A DNA stretch of 64,000 nucleotides, from positions 67,588,109 through 67,652,108 of the forward strand of contig JARDYH010000003.1 of the NCBI GenBank assembly GCA_029215795.1, read 5' to 3'. The number at the start of each line of letters is the position of its first letter. Position 1 is the first letter of the stretch. The position numbers and the translations under genes are program-made. Positions 34,411-46,750 of the stretch are shown here, piece by piece. Source of the DNA: Anniella stebbinsi (lineage: Eukaryota; Chordata; Lepidosauria; Squamata; Anniellidae). The notes beneath the pieces were generated by a model. The model ran no database searches and was not told the origin of the DNA. It was given only the letters and a program-made list of their open reading frames with translations.

Positions 34411-37400
34411 CTTTGCTGACCCCCGCTACTCCTGATTTAAGACATGATCCTTCTTCACATACCAGTCCTTAGGCACATCACACAACGTACCTAGCTATAA
34501 ATTCATTACCTACTAGTCACCAGACTATTATGTGCATGCATGCAAATGCCAGGTATAAATGCCTTTAATCCAGATCAATTTCTGCCCAAAATATATTATA
34601 ATAATGTGGAGAGTTTCAAGCTGTTAGTGTCTACTCAAAAGCCTTGTAGGAGAATCTGAGGGTGTCTCATTGTTCACTCTTTTAAAAAAAACAAAAAACA
34701 TAAATTAAAAACTGAGTAAACAAAAGGACAAAGATATTGCTCTCACCCATCAGCAGCAACTTACAGACAATTCACATGTGTTTTACTCTTTTTCACTTAG
34801 CCATACCAACCTGTTTCCTTAGCAACTACCACATGTTACTGAGCTTGTATCTAAGATTCAAAACAGAATAAGGAGAAAATATACTGCTATGTAGTCTATT
34901 ATGTTTCTGGATGTTACCCGAGGATACAGTATGCTGAGTGATATTTTGCCACAATGCTAATGATACTGAGCTGACAGAAGAGAAGGTATTCTTATCATCA
35001 GGCTTTGTATTTATATCTTTTGAAAGGAAGTGGCAGAAAACTCAGAAAAGGATATGCTTACCTAGTATGATGGTTATTCTCACTCTTTCCTTTACATTAC
35101 AGCTACAATAAAGTATCAGCAGCTAAGCATATATTATTTTCTGTATCACTTAATACTTACCTACAGTACCCTCAGGCCTTAAGAACAGGAGTAAGCAGAC
35201 TAAACATTGGATGCGGTTGCTCAATATTTTTCTTTTGAGTATTCAAATAGACAGTCATTTTCCTGAAGACCCATACATGGCTCCTGATCTCATAGCAGCC
35301 TGAGACAAGTTGATTTAGCTCTTACCCAAATCAACACTTACAGGTCAAGGGTATGCCGTTGTCAGTCTTACCAGAGAGCTCACCTTTTAAGCATTTATAG
35401 CTTTTTCTCCAGAATTAAAAGGTAGTTCTTTTGGCATATGTCACTCTGCAGCCGATACACATATGCTTTAAAAACTGAACATGTGAAAAATGTCAGTTAG
35501 GTACAAAATAGACCTAAGAGAGGAAGCTTTTTAGAGAAAATGCAATTTATTTTCTTGTCTTGCTGAATTTGTAGAATATTGGGAAACAAATGTGTTTAGA
35601 ACCTTAAGTCTCTGACCTGGACATTAAGATACCAGATTCTAAATGCACCGAGGCTGACTGTACCTATTCATTTCCTGAGAAGGGGAAAGGCACTCTGCAC
35701 ATGCTCAGAGCCACTTAAGTATAGAAACAGCCCAGATGATGTCTTTTCTAAAAGTTTCAGGATCTGGTGTGCGTCACTGACTTCTGGGAGGGATTCAGAC
35801 AATGAGAAATATTTCTGCATAATGTTATGTTTCCTGATGTCAGGATCATCTTTTAAGACAGTTTGGTTTTATCATACCACAGTATGTCCCTATAAGTCTA
35901 GGAAGAAACAGCTTCTGGAGAATGAGATAACAGATGGAGAGTCTGCTTTTAGCAGGGAGTACTCCAAAAACTTAATTTGTTCCAGGGGTCACCAGAGTTT
36001 AGCTCTAGGATATTTTCACCATCATGTGACAAAGGAAAGGGTGCATATGAATAAGTTCAGAGTACCTTTCCCTCCCCACTGAGCAATGACACCTAATTTT
36101 TTCTAAATTTGAAATTAAAGAAAATAACTTCCAAGTCAAACAGTCTGACAAGTGGGTGAGCTTGAGGTAAGCTTTCATGCAGAAAAAAATATCTTCTTCT
36201 AGAATCATTGTCCTTTCCTTTCTTGGCAGAACATTTTGGAAGAGTCTTATAGTTTCCTCCTCATTCTATAAGTCTCCAAACTTTGGGATTTTAATCGGAT
36301 CATAATCTCCAGGCTCTTCAGTGATGAAGACTTTTAGGATGGCCCCCATCTTGATTCATCTAAGTGTCATTTTTGTCTTCTTATCCAGGTTTCCCATCTG
36401 ACATATCTGACCTCCTTCTGGTCTCACTGTGTTCTGTTCTTCTTCATCTGTCATAGTTCTGTTTTATATGTGGTTTTGAAATTTGAGCTGTAAAGATTCA
36501 ATTCCCCCCTTCTCCTACTCTAAGACTGAGGTGTGAACAGATGGACAAACGTCTGTTGCCTTCTGGATAGTCTTGGAAAAGGACAAGGGCTGAGAACCAG
36601 AGAAATTTGGCAGTTACTCAGGGCTTCGACAAACATAGCAACACGTGAAAGCCATCTCTGACAAACCACCATCCTTGGATCTTTAGACAAACAGCCATGC
36701 AAGAAAAAACATAGTCAATTGTATGGACATTATGTCACACCAACAAGGTCAGTTGTTTTCTTGATGCATCTCAACCCTATCTCAGTCCTATGGGGTTGAA
36801 AGCACAATTAATCACCATGGTCATTCGTTTGATGAGTTTTATCTTGGGAAAGTAAACAAGGTAAATATGGAAGACTAAGCCAAATTTGGAGAGGTATATT
36901 TGGTTAACAAAGACCAGAAAAAGCTAAATATATCATTCACTGTGACTACAAATGAAATAGTCACAAATCTTTCTTCTTCGGATTATTTGAATATTTATTT
37001 GGAAGATGATTTCACTAACACAAAGCATCATCATCATCAGCCACAAACCTTTTGAACACCAAACCAGAACATAGTACACTGTTTTAGAAGAAAAGAAAAT
37101 AATCATTGCAGCGTCACAGCGAATCACCTTTAGAAGTAGCTGATTAAATTATTATTCTAGTATCTAATTTAATCAGACTGAAGAAATGGAGTGCAACACA
37201 TACAAATAGCATGCCTGTACTCCCTTGGGCTACAAATACAGAGCAATCAGTTATAGAATAATTGGAGAAAAATTATGCTGTGTTGAGAAGAGAATAGCAA
37301 AGCATCCATTTCATTCTTTCATTCAACAATTCCACAAAGAATCATTTGCTTAATGGCATTTCTAATATGCTATGTATTTATTCAAACTACTACTTTGTGT

Positions 37401-37857
37401 ATGGTAAAGAAAAACAATTACCATGGATGTGAATCCTATCAAATATAACCAAAGGTAAGCTAATACATCATTTGCAGTTTTTTCCAAATTGCACTTTAAA
37501 GAGTCTTTTTGTTCTTTATTTATCCAACTGGTTGACGTGCATTTTATTACTGCCTAACTCAAACATTTAAAATGCATATGGGAAAGATAAAAATAAAAAT
37601 ATGCAGCCACATCCTTTTTTTATTTAAAAAACAAGAAGATACATCTATATTAAAAGCAGGGATGATTAATCTATTTCTTCCCAGGTTTTAATTTCAATTT
37701 GGGAAGAAGTATCGGGGGAGTGTTTTCCAGCAATGGGTGATGCTATAGCATGGGGCATGGGGCAAGGACACAGTTGGTGGGGTCAAATCGAAAGTGTGAG
37801 TGGGCAGCTGTAATTTGTACCAATTTGAACATTTCCCCATGAAGCATGCAAGCCACA
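34411..37857. other. longest repeat-poor stretch, no gene seen
   Basis: Across 3.4 kb I found no transposon end, no microsatellite above about 15 bp and no motif-bearing frame. It is the best place in the window to look for conserved non-coding elements by cross-species alignment. Confidence 0.5.
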
Positions 37858-37905
37858 GCTCAATCCTATTCATGTCTACTCAAGAGTAAGCTCCAGTGCA
37901 ACAGC
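37858..37905. mobile_element. partial MITE (GCAATCC...GTAAG family)
   Basis: CAATCCTATTCATGTCTACTC and AAGAGTAAGCTCCAGTG form one half of the palindromic family. The other half is not visible. Confidence 0.4.
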
Positions 37906-38574
37906 ATCCATATCTGCAAGGCACAGCTCAGCTGTGTGCAACGGCTGTCGTGCTGGCAAAGCACAATTCATTCTCTGATCACTCATCGAAGGTAACAGCA
38001 GAATAATTCCCATACTCTAAAGTGTAGGGTTGCCAATTTTCAACCAGCTCCTTCAACTTAGCAGTGTGTAGTGCAGAGATTAGTGAGTGATAACACTCAT
38101 TTCCATGCCATGAAAAGATTTACATGCTGATCTCGAATGGGCAAGGCATAAGTCAAGGATTTCTATGCAGAGGGAATTGCTGTGTTGTTTCCACTGAATC
38201 AACAATCCAGCAAAACCACATTCTCTTATATGTTAGGGAATGCTCAAGAAGATAAAGAGCCCCAACTTGTATGATACAGGTTGCTCTTCATGGGCACCAG
38301 TTTCATGGAGATCTGGGGAATGTTTACATTCCATGGAAAGATCAACAGTAGGTTAAACATGTATATGCCCGTCATTTTAACCCCCACCCCCGACTGTCTT
38401 CAGAGTGTCACTCTACCACCATCTGGGGAGCAGCCAAGGGGCCCATTGAGGGGAGGGGGTGCTACCAAGACAGGCTGCCAAACCTGCAGGAATGGAAAAG
38501 GTGAACTTATAGCGATTCAAGGAAGAATATGTTATTGAAGAGGGGGTAGAGGCCATTCCAGGCACATGATCTGA
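37906..38574. other. unique sequence, no gene seen
   Basis: Nothing beyond short low-complexity C- and G-runs near 38,385 and 38,448 was recognised. Confidence 0.5.
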
Positions 38575-38757
38575 TAGATCAGGGATGCACAACCTGCAGT
38601 TCCCCAAAGCCTTAATTGTGGCCCTCGAGGGTGCCCTGATCCCCCTGCTGTCGCTGAATCCCCTTCCCCAGCATTCCTGATACAGATTGTTCTTTCCTTG
38701 CTGGTAGCAGCAGTAAGAAAAGAGCAATCTGTATGAGGAGCGCTGGAGGAAGGGGCA
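38575..38757. repeat. imperfect inverted repeat, possible MITE
   Basis: CCCCTTCCCCAGCATTCC...ACAGATTGTTCTTT at 38,660-38,698 pairs with AAAGAGCAATCTGT...GCGCTGGAGGAAGGGG at 38,718-38,757 around a short loop. Upstream, GATCAGGGATGCACAACCTG and GTGGCCCTCGAGGG resemble the start of a dispersed repeat. Confidence 0.5.
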
Positions 38758-39586
38758 ACAGATCATCCGGTACTTTTCATCATTTAAATCCTGCTCTAAT
38801 ATATGCCCTCCATGTTAAATCATATATATGACTGAATACACAGGCATAAACACTCATCCAAGTAACCCACAGTTCACTATCTATATTAACCTCTGACTAG
38901 CTGCATGAAATGGCAGAAGGATATTGCTGCAGTGGCCAAATAATAGCACATTTTGAGTTGCAATGCTAACATAGTGGTTAGTATCCCTTGGCCTTTTGCC
39001 TTTACGTGCTGCTGTAGAAAGCTTTCGGATTGAGCTATTAGACATTCTCCTTCTCTAATTCTGAAATTGTTATTCACTACAACAATTAACACACATGAAA
39101 CTGAACTCTGCTTACATTTTCATTAAAGTTAACCTTTATTGAAACTACCTTCTATTTTAAATTTCCGTACTTTCAATCTTTTATTTCCCTTCTCACTCAA
39201 AAAAACACAGTAATGTAGTAATTACTTTGTATGGTATATGCCATTTTAAACAACATCTTACAATTAATGCCCCCAAATAAATATTTTCAAGATAACGGAC
39301 TACTTAGAAGCTAAAGGACTACTGTAAGCGAAGCTACATGCAAGAATAACACGGCCTTTGCATTTATGGGCTTTTCAAGGGGCAAAAAATCATTTTAATT
39401 GGTGAGGCACTGAAATAATAATCCTGATTATGGGTTTCTATAAATGCCATTCTTGCTCTGATTAAATGTCACAGGCATAGACTTGTTATTTAAAACCAAG
39501 TGAGGCATAATTTGATAGCAGTAATGAAACCTCCCAAAGATTTATCTCTGAAACACTGTTCTCTTCATTTCAAAGAGCCTTGATGA
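38758..39586. other. AT-rich unique sequence, no gene seen
   Basis: No feature was recognised before the large inverted repeat. Confidence 0.5.
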
Positions 39587-41060
39587 CACAATGCTCCATC
39601 ATTTTACCTCTACAGTTTGCAGGAGAAGGGGGTTGGGTTGGGGGGGGGGGGGGAATATGGATGCCTAACTGGACACACTGGGAATGTGGATTGAATTTGG
39701 CAAGTGGTAGAAAGTAGGGGTGTGCATCGGATCCAATCCGATCCACGATGGGTTAGGGGTAGTTGCCTGTCAGAAATTTCAGAATGATAGGTCCAGGCAT
39801 TTGGTGGGTACGATTTTTTTAGATTAAAAGTTACAACAACACGGAGTTTTGACAGATAAAAGAGGCAGGGGGAGGAGGGGGAGGGGGTGCAATTGACATC
39901 CCAAGCCTCTGTGGAAAAACTTTTGTAACTTTTAATCTAAAAAATTCATAGCCACCAAATGCCTGGACCTAACTTTCTGAAATTTCTGACAGACAACTAC
40001 CCCTAACCCATCTACAAAGTGAGCAACTTTCAGACTTCTAACTTTTAAAATAAAAAAGTTATAGGTGTTTCTTTCCTCACTGTTTCAAAAATACCTTGCC
40101 ACCACATGCCCGGACCTAGCTTTCTGAAATTTCACACACATATCAAGCAAAGTGTTACCTGTAATGTGCCCAAGTTTCCTGTTTGTATCTTTAAAAATAA
40201 AAAAGTTGGAGGCATAACTGTATTTACCCCACTACTACCCATTTTTTCTAAAATTAATTGCCACACAAGGCAAGCACCTACATTTCTGAAATTTCACACA
40301 CATAGGTCCCAATGTACCACCTACAATGTGGCAAAGTTTCATGTGTGGAACTTTAAAAATGACAAAGTTATAAGCATTCATGGTTATTTATTAAAAAATT
40401 AATTGCCACAAAATGCATGCACCAATCTTTCTGAAATTTCTCACAGATAACTACCCCCAACCCCTCTACAAAGTGCCCAAGTGCCATCCTTCTATCTTTA
40501 AAAATGAAAAAGTTATAGGCATTTTTGCAACACAATACTAGGCTATGGGAAAAAGCATTAAAAATGGCGTCCGACCCGCCGATTTTTTCCAAACCGGATC
40601 AGACCTCAGCGGATCAGATCGGATCGGAGGGTTGGTTGGATCAGATCAGAATTTTCCAGTTTTGGGGCGGATCGGATTCGGATCGTGGATCGGATCCGAT
40701 GCACACCCCTACTTTCTACCACTTGCCAAACTCAATCCACATTCCCAATGTGTCCAGTTAGGCGTCCATATTCCCCCCCCCAACCCAACCCCCTTCTCCT
40801 GCAAACTGTAGAGGTAAAATGATGGAGCATTGTGAATGATAGTGCATTCAAAATGGCGTCCGATCCGCGGATCGGACATCCGATCTGCGGATCAGGATCG
40901 GATCCAATCCACCCAACCTCCGATCCAATCCGATCCAATCCGACCCCCCAGGTCCGATTCCGATCTGCTATCCGATCCGATCTGGGGGGTCAGTGCACAT
41001 CCCTAGTAGAAAGTCCACTGTCCCCACTCAACTCACATTTAATGTGTCGCCGGAGAACTG
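39587..41060. mobile_element. large palindromic element with GGATC-rich ends and internal tandem array
   Basis: Arms 39,587-39,735 and 40,690-40,834 are inverted copies nearly 150 bp long. Each arm consists of a flank segment (X) containing an 11-13 bp G-run or C-run and the motif AGGGGTGTGCATCGGATCC. Inside the arms are GGATC-rich blocks, a smaller inverted repeat (39,748-39,800 against 39,950-40,012) and four tandem units. A further end block at 40,842-41,006 finishes with TGCACATCCCTAG and is followed by a second, diverged X segment (ACTCAACTCACATT, AATGTGTC). So the right end plus X is present twice in direct orientation. No protein is encoded. It looks like a non-autonomous DNA transposon with partial tandem duplication of one end. 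Confidence 0.6.
39974..40520 (+). repeat. tandem array of four units of about 150 bp
   Basis: TTTCTGAAATTTC begins at 39,974, 40,121, 40,283 and 40,428, giving spacings of 147, 162 and 145 bp. Each unit ends with a TTTAAAAAT..AAAAAGTT word and restarts with GCCAC..AATGC or a near relative. An inverted fifth copy lies at 39,760-39,790. Confidence 0.8.
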
Positions 41061-41177
41061 GATAGCCAAGTGGTAGCATTCAGCATGAACCTGAGTCCAC
41101 CTTCTTAACTGTGTCCACCTTCTCAATATGCCCAGTTCTAAATAGTATAACTTGGTATTATAATATTTGCAAGACAT

Positions 41178-41205
41178 CATTATTATTATTATTATTATTA
41201 TTATT
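41178..41205. repeat. (ATT)n microsatellite
   Basis: About nine ATT units. Confidence 0.9.
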
Positions 41206-43510
41206 GGCAATGCTCTCTCAGGTACAAAATGAATGGTTTGCTTTGAGCATGCACCACGTAAATCATCACAAGCATTAGTCAGATTTAGATTGGCACAGCC
41301 AAGACTTGGAAGTGGGGACATTTTGATCTATGCACTAGTGCTCCTTGTGATGAACCACTAAAGAGTAGAGGGGAAAGGAGATGTATCCTCTCTACATTCA
41401 AGCATTGCTCTACTCCCAGATAGTCCTCTGGTTCTCTAAACTATATTCCTATAATGACCATCAAGTGTAGGCCTCTGCCTGGGTTCTGTAGTTTGTGGGC
41501 CTTTTCTGTGTCTTGCTAGCCTCTCAGTGTGTCTACCTACCAGCTTTCACTTATCTTCTCTTTGCTTCCTTCTTGCCCAGTCACCCTGCTTTTTAACCTA
41601 CCTCCATGCTCATTGTTTTCATTCACCCTTTCCTGGCCCCATTCTGATGGATTCCTCAGCTTGTATACTAGCTTGTGATCAACCCTAGCTTTACTCTGAC
41701 CCTCTTCAACAATGCTTCCGTGAGCTCACTTCCTAGGTTCTGCCTAGATCCCTCTATGGAATATGTCCCAGCACTCCCTCTGAATTCCAATCCCAGTCCT
41801 ACCATTGCAGGCAAACCAATTAAGGAAACATTTTTTTTCTTGAAGCAAATTATCTTTCCTAATTCATGCATGTCAAGTCACATCCTTCTTGTCTGTGAAC
41901 ATTTTCATATTAGTTCCTTGGCCTTTACTTCAACTTCCATTATTTTAAATCTAACCCACATAGCAGTGCAAGAGCAGGGGTGACATCTATATTATTTTAG
42001 TATTTTTATGTTTCCAATTACTTCCCAAAGTATGTAATGGCTAGGAATTACAGTGAATTTCCTGTTTTTGCAATTAATTTCTTCCAATAGCAGAAAAAAC
42101 ATATTGATTAAGAAACATATACCCTACTCTTCTAGTTATTCTACACTACTCAGAATGGCTTACAACGATTAAAATACAACATTTCCATAATAAAACATTA
42201 TAAGAGAAAAATGAAAATATAATCTAGGGCCTTCACATATTACAGAATTTTCAATGTAAACCTAAAAGTGTAAAGGGTGAATGTCACAAGTTTTGGGGGG
42301 CACATGGACCACAAGAGACAAAACAAAAACACACACCTCCCCCTCTTAGTGGGCATGAAGAACACTCTTTCCATGAGGAGAACTCTCTTCTTGCAATCTT
42401 ATGATTAACCCAACATAATGAAGTCAGGACATAAAAGAAGCTGAACTATATAGTACAAGGGGACCTTTACATGTGGCTGCCATTTTTGGCGGTAGCTCCA
42501 TGTTTCTAAGTGCATGTAATTCCACGCTCAGAACAAATTTGTTGGCAAAAATGGTTTTGTTCGCAGTTGTGCAAAGCTGGAAACAGCTCTCAGTTTTCAG
42601 GATTCAGTTGCAACAAACTGGATAGGGGCATAATTGTATAAGGATACAGACCAGAACGTGTGATACTGGTTTTGTTACCTCTATAGTGTGGAATAGGGTA
42701 AGCCAACAGGAACGCCAAACAAGACTGCTACCCAATCTTTTGCCAGTTAAGACCTTGGTTAGATTCTAAGTGCAGACCTAACTGCATAGAGTTTCATTTG
42801 ACTTATCATAACTATAGGCCATATATTTTGTTTGAAACTAGGTGACACAAATGTATTTAGGAGAGAAACAGATGCATGAATAGTAATGGTGTAGGGGACA
42901 CTGTTTCCATTAGTTCCATCAAGGAAACTGAAGAGACTCATGTTTGAAAGAAGCAATTTGGTGTACACGAACCAACAAGTAAAAATGATTTTCTCTAAAG
43001 GATTCTGCCAAGAATGACAGAACCATTCAGGTGGGATGGAAGAATTATTGCTGCCTGTAACAAAGGAGGCCTTGAGCCAAAAATGAGTATGTGTGCTAAA
43101 TTTAGTTAGTCTGTGTGTATACATATGCATGAAATATTTGCATGCTTGGAAGCAATAACTGAATTAAGAGAGAGAGAAGCAAATGTAAACAGTAGGCTCA
43201 AATTTACATTCATGTAAAATATTTAGGAATTCTGACAGCAATATTTGGCTACTCCAGCAGTATTTACATTTGTTAAATGCATTAATCATATGAAACCTTA
43301 CTTATAGCTCAGTGCATATCTACCAACACACACAAAAACCTTTCATCAGCATGAATAGCTGCATGCAATTCTCCATCACGGGGAGGCTTGAGTGTTGATT
43401 CTGGAAATGTAGATATGTAGGTTTTTTTCTATCAGGGACATAGTATTTACTTATCCAGGGCATACATTTGTGTATTTATATGAATATGTGCATTCTTTTT
43501 ACACATTAAG
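41206..43510. other. unique sequence with one possible LINE tail, no gene seen
   Basis: 42,118-42,180 (TTATTCTACACTACTCAGAATGG followed by GATTAAAATAC) may be a LINE 3' end on the minus strand, but only weakly. Frames of 102 and 123 codons at 41,675 (plus) and 42,759 (minus) lack motifs. Confidence 0.45.
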
Positions 43511-43640
43511 GGTACGATCTTATGCATGTTTAGAGACAGAAAATTCCTACAACTCCCAGCATTCCCCACCCAGCATGTTGGCTGGGGAATGCAAGGAATT
43601 GTAGGATTTTTTTTCCTGCCTACACATGCAGAAGATTGCA
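43511..43640. mobile_element. 130-bp palindromic MITE
   Basis: GGTACGATCTTATGCATGT at the left is mirrored by ACATGCAGAAGATTGCA at the right. Inner arms AATTCCTACAACTCCCAGC / GCAAGGAATTGTAGG and CATTCCCCACCCAGC / GGCTGGGGAATG also pair. The transcript would fold end to end. The outer word resembles the GCAATCCTATGCA ends of the family at 24,182. Confidence 0.6.
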
Positions 43641-44297
43641 TTATGTTTTTTGAAAGAACCTAAGCTGTTGTTGTTGTTGTTTTAAAGAACTATTGAGCTA
43701 GTTCTTTATATCCAATGGAGAGCTTTGGACTTATGTGTTTACGTGGCAAGCTACTTTCAAAAATGAGGAAGGTTTTCAAAGCAATTTGTCATATGGCATG
43801 GTCAGTTGTTAATCAGTTAAAGAAAAAGAGTAAAAACAAATCATACAAGACACATATAATAAGCCCTTGGGTTCACTAAAAGTAAATCCTTGGTTCTTGC
43901 TATGCTACACCCAGCAGCATCCTGGGTATATCAACCCATATAATAAGTGTACAAAATTGGATATACCTAGACTTAAACACTGGCAATAATTATTTAACAT
44001 ATACATCTATGGCACTTTAGTTAATAGACAAGGCTAGTCATTTCATTTCCAGGCAAAGTTATGGATCATTTTAGTTTTCAAGGTATGTATTAAAAGAACT
44101 ACAGATAAAAAATGGCATAGCAAGGGAGACTATAAAATATATGTAATAAGAGATTTAAGGAGGAGGGGAATTAAAATTATTTTGGACAGTGACATTCCCA
44201 GAGAGCAAAATATATTAAAAGGTTTTCATTGATGTTAGCAATTTAAATGAGCAGCTACAGATACAAAAATTATTATATAAAAAATTAGCCTTAAGTT
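43641..44297. other. AT-rich unique sequence, no gene seen
   Basis: A (GTT)n-like run lies near 43,668-43,680. Nothing else was recognised. Confidence 0.5.
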
Positions 44298-44935
44298 GTC
44301 AGGATCAGGCCTGTTCTTCTTAGTGCGGGGAAAGGGTTTCAGGGGGTCAATCAGAAGAAGAATAAAAATAAGGAATTTACCATCCAACACAGGAAGCGAA
44401 GTCAAGGATGAATCTTCCCAGGAGCTTATCGCAGAGAATGCAGATGGCTCAGAGACCATTTCTCCTCCACTCCTGAGAACTCAGCCTCTGTCTGAGGGGG
44501 AGGGGGAGGGAACTTCAGAGTTGACCACAGGGTCAAGTGGGCGGAGTTGGGAAAAGATGGTAGGTGGTCTCTTAGGGTAGTGGCTCATGAGAGGCTCCTC
44601 CTGAAAGACCCTCCCTGAGGTAAAAAGGCTGTTGCGTTGTAGATACAGTCCTGCTTAACTTGAAGGCAACTGCCTAGCTTTGTTAGCCAAATTAAGTTTA
44701 GAGGATAGATTCTAGCATTCACACTTCCTTCAGGTGTGAAGAGATGTTTATTTGTTTAATAAAGCCTTGTAGATTACACAGCACTGCCTTGCATCCATGG
44801 GAGGGCTTGGAAACACAATGTAAGTTTACTCTCCAAAGGCAGAATCATTGGGCTAACTGAGTTAGCCTGCTTGATCACCAATTACATTGGGCTGCTTCAT
44901 CCATCAGTGGACAGGATACCACTGGTGAAATGGTC
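44298..44935 (+). mobile_element. possible solo LTR of a retrotransposon
   Basis: The block starts TGTCAGGATCAGGCC. It has a GA- and CT-rich acidic-coding stretch at 44,390-44,580, a TATA-like GTAAAAAGGCTG near 44,620 and an AATAAAGCCTTG polyadenylation signal near 44,758. It drifts back to ordinary sequence near 44,935. A promoter-like word followed by AATAAA about 140 bp later is the U3-R-U5 layout. No primer-binding site or second LTR was found. It could instead be a fragment of a host 3' end. The 94-codon frame at 44,296-44,580 is Ser/Glu-rich without a domain. Confidence 0.3.
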
Positions 44936-45163
44936 CCCCCCACAGCCCTTGTGTGCCACCAAAAACTGATCCGGAAGGTTGGTTATCCGCTGGAGCAGAT
45001 TTGGAGATACATGGGGGCACTCCAGGGGGAGGAGTGAAAGGGGAAGTGCCGTTACATGAGCATGTAACCCTTTATCTTTAAAGTCTTTAGAGAACATTGG
45101 CTACTGTTCCTAAAAGTATGTTTACTTCACCTTCCATACTATGATCCATCCGATTATATACTG

Positions 45164-45364
45164 GACCTGTTCAGACAACACACTAAGCCATGGGTAGGCT
45201 ACTAACTCTTTTGCAGCATATGGTTAGTGAGCATGCTTAAACTGTGGTTATGTAGCCACCATGGTTAGGAATGGTTCATACAACATGTTAAGTCATGGTT
45301 CACATGACACGCTTAGCTCAAAATGCTTAACCACCGTGGCTTTCTGTGTCATCTGGACAAGGTC
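45164..45364. mobile_element. 201-bp MITE with GACCTGTTCAGACAACAC ends, copy A
   Basis: The left end GACCTGTTCAGACAACACAC is inverted at the right as GTGTCATCTGGACAAGGTC. The interior has repeated CATGGTTAG / CTAAGCCATGG words in both orientations. Copy B lies at 62,860-63,073 with the same order and over 80 percent similarity by eye. Confidence 0.7.
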
Positions 45365-46750
45365 TCTATATCCCATTTAGTATAGTATTAATACTAACAT
45401 TGCTTTTTGAGGGGGAAAATCATCTTAAAAGAGGTAGGTTTTATGCTGTGGTGTATCTAAGAGTTCCACTTTAAATGTTACCGTAAAAGACAGGGAACTG
45501 TCTAGCTTGCATTTCTACAGTGAATCAACCAAGAGTATCTGATAATACAGAAGGGCAACATACATGCCTGAAAATACATAGTAAATTGGTACTCACTCAC
45601 TATTCCTGTTGATGTGCTTTACTGTGTGTTTTCAGACATGTGCATACAATTTTAACATGGGTGTGGGGAATACATGGTCAACTAGGAAAGAAATAACATG
45701 TTGATCCATCTTAACTGAGAACAAAGCATAACAGTTTTATCCTTTGGATTAGAGATGTCAAACAGTTTAAGTACATTTATATAATCCAGCAAAAATGACA
45801 GCTTCAGGGTTGGAAATATCATTTGTTTTCCCAATCATGTACAAAAATCAACTGAACATGCAATATCATTAATGAAGTGCTCAGCTGAGCAAAAAGTATA
45901 ATTAAAAATAAATACAAATCATTTTTTTCTGTAATTAGATATGGCTATATCTCTACAAGCTGGTAATTTATGAGCATGCAGAAAAATCACTCCAGCTAAT
46001 ATAAAATACTGCAGAGACCAGAACTTCAATTTCTGAGCTTTTACAAAAAGCATTCTAATGATTAATATCCGCTTTGCCAATTATCACTTGTCAGTTCTAG
46101 TGTCCCACAACTGCCTTAGCATCTATCTAGATGTCTTAAGTAAATGTAAAAACACTCATTTATGCTTATTGCTCCATTGTGAACCCATTGTATTATTCCC
46201 TTCTAGACTAAGATATCCCTCAAAATTATTTTAGTAATTACAAAATAAATGTAACTTTTATGAATAGTTCTCCAAAGTATAAATACATTTAGATGGGCCT
46301 GGATAAACCTAAACACACTTGACTTTCTTTTGAGCATGTGTTTGCTGTGATCTAGTAGCTGAAAATAATCCAAACAGACAGTTCTACAAATCTAATGATA
46401 TAGGTCTTTGCTTGCTTACATTTGTCTTCATTTTTAATCTACATTTGCCTGTTGCATATTCAAATGTTTTCAAGATTTGGGATCCACCATAAACATATGG
46501 GGAAAAGGTACCTCCAAAATAATATTAGCTTTCCAAATTATGTACAGCATATCACAGAGGAAGGGTTTGGGATAAAGAACAAATGAGGATTCAGTAGGTA
46601 GGTATCATGTAGGGCTTGGATTTCAGTGATTGGACTTCAGACCTTGATTTTGTAGGTGCCCTGTACAAATGGTAGTTTAGCAACTGTAAAATTCATTTCA
46701 CGGGAATCCTATGAGAGGTAAAGTATATAGCAAATATTGTCATCCATGTA
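45365..46750. other. AT-rich unique sequence, no gene seen
   Basis: No feature was recognised. Confidence 0.5.
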
